From Streptococcus intermedius SK54 = ATCC 27335 (GTDB lineage Bacteria > Bacillota > Bacilli > Lactobacillales > Streptococcaceae), in the NCBI RefSeq assembly GCF_000413475.1, contig NZ_ATFK01000002.1, positions 226,001 to 290,000 of the forward strand: DNA of 64,000 bases, written 5' to 3'. Positions 58,754-64,000 of the stretch are shown piece by piece (positions within the stretch are counted from its first letter, which is position 1; each line of letters begins with the position of its first letter). The notes under the pieces are model-generated. The model was not told the origin of the DNA. It was given only the letters and a program-made list of their open reading frames with translations, and searched no databases. Made by a program: the position numbers and the translations under genes.

Positions 58754-59143
58754 ATGGCAACTGAACAATTAGGCGAAATCGTTATCGCACCACGTGTCTT
58801 AGAAAAAATTATTGCTATTGCAACCGCTAAAGTAGATGGTGTTTACTCTTTCGCAAATAAAAGTATGTCTGATAACCTTGCAAAACGTTCTTTAGGACGT
58901 GGTGTCTATCTTCATACCGCCAGTGACGGCGAAGTAACTGTTGACATTTATTTATATTTAGAATACAGTGTAGGTGTTCCAGCGGTAGCAGTGGCTATTC
59001 AGAAAGCAGTGAAAAGTGCTGTTTCTGATATGGCAGAGGTTGAATTATCTGCAGTGAACATTCATGTAGCTGGCATTGTTCCAGAAAAAACACCAAAACC
59101 GGATTTAAAAGATTTGTTCGATGAGGATTTTCTCAATGACTGA
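58754..59143 (+). CDS. Asp23/Gls24-family envelope stress protein (YqhY-like)
   Basis: 129 residues of the DUF322/Asp23 family: LGEIVIAPRVLEKIIAIATAKVDGVYSF, KRSLGRGVYLH, VDIYLYLEYSVGVPAVAVAIQKAVKSAV. Located between efp and nusB, as in many Firmicutes where the orthologue is YqhY. It is linked to membrane or lipid homeostasis. ATG 58754 with AAAGGAC upstream is preferred. The stop overlaps the nusB start by 8 bp. Confidence 0.92.
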   Translation: MATEQLGEIVIAPRVLEKIIAIATAKVDGVYSFANKSMSDNLAKRSLGRGVYLHTASDGEVTVDIYLYLEYSVGVPAVAVAIQKAVKSAVSDMAEVELSAVNIHVAGIVPEKTPKPDLKDLFDEDFLND

Positions 59144-59561
59144 TGTACAGCTGGAAATGAGAAGACAACTACGTGAGCGTGCTTTTCAAGCGTTAATGAG
59201 TTTGGAATATGAAAGAAATGTGATAGAAGCTTGTCGCTTTGCATATACATATGATAAAGATTCTACAAGCGATTCAGATGTGGAAATTCCTACATTTTTA
59301 TTGAATCTTGTCATGGGTGTCGAACAGTCCAAAAGTGAATTGGATGAGAAAATTAGTCACTATCTAAAAGAAGGCTGGACTTTAGGACGTCTGACGTTAG
59401 TAGAAAAAAATATTCTTCGATTGGGATTGTTTGAAATGACAGAGTTTGATACACCTCAGCTAGTTGCACTCAATGAAGCAATTGAATTGTCTAAAAATTT
59501 TTCCAATGAGAAATCAAGTAAGTTTATTAACGGGATTTTGAGTAAATTTATCACAGAATAA
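59136..59561 (+). CDS. nusB: Transcription antitermination factor NusB
   Basis: 141 residues, all-helical: MTDVQLEMRRQLRERAFQALMSLEYE, then LLNLVMGVEQSKSELDEKISHYL, and ILRLGLFEMTEFDTPQLVALNEAIELSKNFSNEKSSKFINGILSKF, the NusB signature end. It binds boxA of rRNA leaders with S10; an rRNA operon lies ~700 bp downstream. ATG 59136 overlaps the asp23 stop. Confidence 0.96.
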   Translation: MTDVQLEMRRQLRERAFQALMSLEYERNVIEACRFAYTYDKDSTSDSDVEIPTFLLNLVMGVEQSKSELDEKISHYLKEGWTLGRLTLVEKNILRLGLFEMTEFDTPQLVALNEAIELSKNFSNEKSSKFINGILSKFITE

Positions 59562-59582
59562 AATTTCAAGAAATGAACAAAG

Positions 59583-59611
59583 AAAAAAGAGGGTGCGAAG
59601 TCCTCTTTTTT
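59583..59611 (+). terminator. nusB terminator overlapping the comX 5' end
   Basis: AAAAAAGAGG (59583-59592) pairs perfectly with CCTCTTTTTT (59602-59611) around a 9-nt loop. The putative comX GTG at 59593 lies in the loop. Confidence 0.85.
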
Positions 59612-60075
59612 ATAAGTTATATGAGAAAGTAAGGGGAATTGTGCTGAAGTGTCGGCGGGAATATTATGTCCATCTGTGGGAGCTAAGCGATTGGGATCAA
59701 GAAGGGATGATAGTCTTGTATGAGTTGGTAAGTCGCCACCCCTATTTGGTAGAGGAAGAAGCCCATCTCTATGTCTACTATAAGACAAAGTTTCGGAATC
59801 ACATAAAGGATATTCTGCGCAAACAAGAAAGTCAAAAGCGCAAACTGGATCGCCAAGTGTATGAAGAGGTAAGTGAGATTGGGCACAAGTTAAGTCTGAA
59901 AGGTCTGTATCTAGACGAGTTGGTAATACTCCGCGATCAATTAAAGTCCTATCAAAAGCAACTGAGTCCCGCCAAGCAAGAGCAGTATGAGCGGTTACTG
60001 GCAGATGAAAGGTTCAAAGGCCGCCAAGCGATGCTTCGAGAGTTACGAACCTACTTAAAAGACTATGAGATGTAG
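59593..60075 (+). CDS. comX: Competence alternative sigma factor ComX/SigX (start uncertain)
   Basis: 160 residues matching streptococcal ComX nearly end to end: LYEKVRGIVLKCRREYYVHLWELSDWDQEGMIVL, YYKTKFRNHIKDILRKQESQKRKLDRQVYEEV, and RFKGRQAMLRELRTYLKDYEM. ComX directs RNA polymerase to Cin-box late competence promoters. The only in-frame start is GTG 59593, inside the nusB terminator with no spaced ribosome site, and no ComE-binding repeat is apparent in the 32 bp after nusB. This may be a 5'-damaged copy. ComX genes next to rRNA operons are also the arrangement in S. pneumoniae. Confidence 0.8.
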   Translation: MRSPLFYKLYEKVRGIVLKCRREYYVHLWELSDWDQEGMIVLYELVSRHPYLVEEEAHLYVYYKTKFRNHIKDILRKQESQKRKLDRQVYEEVSEIGHKLSLKGLYLDELVILRDQLKSYQKQLSPAKQEQYERLLADERFKGRQAMLRELRTYLKDYEM

Positions 60076-60125
60076 CGTAATCAAGGGAAATATCAGAGCG
60101 TTAGAAAAAAAGATGAAAAAAGGTA

Positions 60126-60154
60126 TTGACAAGAAGAGTAGTAGGTGATATACT
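60126..60154 (+). promoter_or_regulatory. rRNA operon promoter
   Basis: TTGACA (60126-60131), 17 bp, TATACT (60149-60154), about 145 bp before the 16S gene. The leader contains CTTTGAAAACTGAACAAGACG, the boxA-like region typical of streptococcal rrn leaders. Confidence 0.85.
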
Positions 60155-60296
60155 AAGATAGTTGTCGCTTGAATGGCGATAAAGACCTTTGAAAACTGAA
60201 CAAGACGAACCAATGTGCAGGCGACTGTTGAGAGACAGTCAGTCAAACATAAGCAAATAAATCTGTCAGTGACAGAAATGAGTGAAGACTCAAACT

Positions 60297-61858
<1,562 letters not shown>

Positions 61859-61908
61859 AAAATACGGAAGACATTGAGTTCGTTTTGTTTAGTTTTGAGA
61901 GGTCTTGT

Positions 61909-61981
61909 GGGGCCTTAGCTCAGCTGGGAGAGCGCCTGCTTTGCACGCAGGAGGTCAGCGGTTCGATCCCGCTAGGCTCCA
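61909..61981 (+). tRNA. tRNA-Ala (anticodon TGC)
   Basis: A 73-nt cloverleaf. The acceptor GGGGCCT pairs with AGGCTCC, with discriminator A at 61981. The anticodon stem CCTGC/GCAGG encloses TTTGCAC, giving anticodon TGC at 61942-61944. The T arm contains GGTTCGATCC. No CCA is encoded. It lies in the 16S-23S spacer, standard for streptococci. Confidence 0.98.
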
Positions 61982-62122
61982 TTAGGATATGGAATTCACC
62001 TTTAGTTGATGATATCCTAAAGTAGCACATTGAAAATTGAATAACGATATCAAATAGTAACAAGAAAATAAACCGAAAACGCTGTGAATATTAATGAGTT
62101 TATGACTGAAAGGTCAAAATAA

Positions 62123-64000
62123 GGTTAAGTTAGTAAGGGCGCACGGTGGATGCCTTGGCACTAGGAGCCGAAGAAGGACGTGACAAACGACGAAATGCCT
62201 TGGGGAGCTGTAAGTAAGCGTTGATCCAGGGATGTCCGAATGGGGGAACCCAGCAGGTTGATGCCTGTTACCCATTTCTGTTAAGGGAATGAGGAGGAAG
62301 ACGCAGTGAACTGAAACATCTAAGTAGCTGCAGGAAGAGAAAGCAAAAGCGATTGCCTGAGTAGCGGCGAGCGAAAGGGCAGAAGGGCAAACCGAAGAGT
62401 TTACTCTTCGGGGTTGTAGGACTGCAATGTGGACTCAGAATTTATAGAAGAATGATTTGGGAAAATCAGCCAAAGAGAGTAAGAGCCTCGTATTTAAAAT
62501 AGATTCTGTACCTAGCAGTATCCTGAGTACGGCGGGACACGAGGAATCCCGTCGGAATCTGGGAGGACCATCTCCTAACCCTAAATACTCCCTAGTGACC
62601 GATAGTGAACCAGTACCGTGAGGGAAAGGTGAAAAGCACCCCGGGAGGGGAGTGAAAGAGAACCTGAAACCGTGTGCCTACAACAAGTTCGAGCCCGTTA
62701 ATGGGTGAGAGCGTGCCTTTTGTAGAATGAACCGGCGAGTTACGATATGATGCGAGGTTAAGTTGAAGAGACGGAGCCGTAGGGAAACCGAGTCTGAATA
62801 GGGCGTTTTAGTATCATGTTGTAGACCCGAAACCATGTGACCTACCCATGAGCAGGTTGAAGGTGAGGTAAAACTCACTGGAGGACCGCACCAGGGCACG
62901 TTGAAAAGTGCTTGGATGACTTGTGGGTAGCGGAGAAATTCCAAACGAACTTGGAGATAGCTGGTTCTCTCCGAAATAGCTTTAGGGCTAGCGTCGACAG
63001 AAAGATTCTTGGAGGTAGAGCACTGTTTGGGTGAGGGGTCCATCCCGGATTACCAATCTCAGATAAACTCCGAATGCCAATGAATTATGGTCGGCAGTCA
63101 GACTGCGAGTGCTAAGATCCGTAGTCGAAAGGGAAACAGCCCAGACCACCAGCTAAGGTCCCAAAATAATTGTTAAGTGGAAAAGGATGTGGGGTTGCAC
63201 AGACAACTAGGATGTTAGCTTAGAAGCAGCTATTCATTCAAAGAGTGCGTAATAGCTCACTAGTCGAGTGACCCTGCGCCGAAAATGTACCGGGGCTAAA
63301 ACAATTTACCGAAGCTGTGGATACCTTTATAGGTATGGTAGGAGAGCGTTCTATGTGTGGAGAAGGTGTACCGCAAGGAGCACTGGAACGCATAGAAGTG
63401 AGAATGCCGGTATGAGTAGCGCAAGACAGGTGAGAATCCTGTCCACCGTAAGACTAAGGTTTCCAGGGGAAGGCTCGTCCGCCCTGGGTTAGTCGGGACC
63501 TAAGGAGAGACCGAAAGGTGTATCCGATGGCCAACAGGTAGAGATTCCTGTACTAGAGTATAGAGTGAAGGAGGGACGCAGAAGGCTAACTCAAGCGTGC
63601 GAATGGAAGAGCACGTCTAAGCAGTAAGGTGTGATATGAGTCAAATGCTTATATCTCTAACATTGAGCTGTGATGGGGAGCGAAGTTTAGTAGCGAAGTG
63701 AGTGATGTCACCCTGCCAAGAAAAGCTTCTAGCGATAATTTATACTCTACCCGTACCGCAAACCGACACAGGTAGTCGAGGCGAGTAGCCTCAGGTGAGC
63801 GAGAGAACTCTCGTTAAGGAACTCGGCAAAATGACCCCGTAACTTCGGGAGAAGGGGTGCTGATTTAGGTCAGCCGCAGTGAATAGGCCCAAGCAACTGT
63901 TTATCAAAAACACAGCTCTCTGCTAAATCGTAAGATGATGTATAGGGGGTGACGCCTGCCCGGTGCTGGAAGGTTAAGAGGAGTGCTTAGCGTAAGCGAA
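62123..64000 (+). rRNA. rrl: 23S ribosomal RNA (5' part, runs off the window)
   Basis: It begins GGTTAAGTTAGTAAGGGCGCACGGTGG at 62123. Known 23S landmarks follow, including GCGAGCGAAAGGGCAGAAG and CCGTGAGGGAAAGGTGAAAAG. About 1.88 kb of ~2.9 kb is present; the 3' part and any 5S lie beyond the window. Small open frames inside are not genes. Confidence 0.97.

Overview
The window is AT-rich Firmicute DNA and almost certainly a Streptococcus chromosome. The evidence is a dexB-type glucan 1,6-alpha-glucosidase, a competence sigma factor ComX beside an rRNA operon, the orders rpsF-ssb-rpsR and pepP-efp-asp23-nusB, CcpA (cre) sites, MET-box operators and a streptococcal-type T7SSb locus. The gene mix (GH16 glucanase in a PTS operon, glycine-zipper T7SS effector) would fit the anginosus group, but that is a guess.

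Layout. 1-5.3 kb: a ROK repressor (cut by the window edge) faces a cellobiose-type PTS operon that includes a secreted GH16 beta-glucanase. 5.4-7.5 kb: a TetR-MATE efflux cassette. 7.6-11.4 kb: a decayed beta-glucoside PTS gene that still carries a LicT/BglG-type antiterminator, a HXXEE membrane protein, an AraC regulator facing a 6-phospho-beta-glucosidase, and a frameshifted VOC gene. 11.6-17.7 kb: a MetE-like gene with a strong MET-box, wreckage of a conjugative or mobilizable element (recombinase, GNAT and DUF3847 pseudogenes), a PHP phosphatase, a GIY-YIG protein, a GNAT enzyme and a dead second GH1 gene. 17.9-21.6 kb: a two-component system facing an ABC transporter. 21.7-28.7 kb: dexB, the TPP-riboswitch-controlled ykoEDC thiamine-precursor ECF transporter, and metE.

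29.1-31.6 kb is the most unusual part. Three tightly spaced genes encode a secreted six-cysteine protein resembling the Gram-negative halovibrin family, a secreted CDP-diacylglycerol pyrophosphatase-like (HIT-like) protein, and a membrane-anchored thioredoxin-fold protein with a CPHC motif. The arrangement suggests two exported cysteine-containing enzymes with a dedicated disulfide catalyst.

34.8-49 kb: a complete T7SSb locus (esxA, esaA, essA, esaB, essB, essC), followed by a DUF4176 protein, three small helical partner proteins, a glycine-zipper effector candidate and two tandem, mosaic membrane proteins that look like immunity genes. A scar of the effector 3' end lies between these two. 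49-60 kb is mostly housekeeping: rpsF-ssb-rpsR, a dead GNAT gene, DUF1129, corA, uvrA, a nucleotidyltransferase, pepP, efp, asp23, nusB, and a comX copy with a doubtful start. 60.1 kb to the end: rRNA promoter, 16S, tRNA-Ala(TGC) and the 5' part of 23S.
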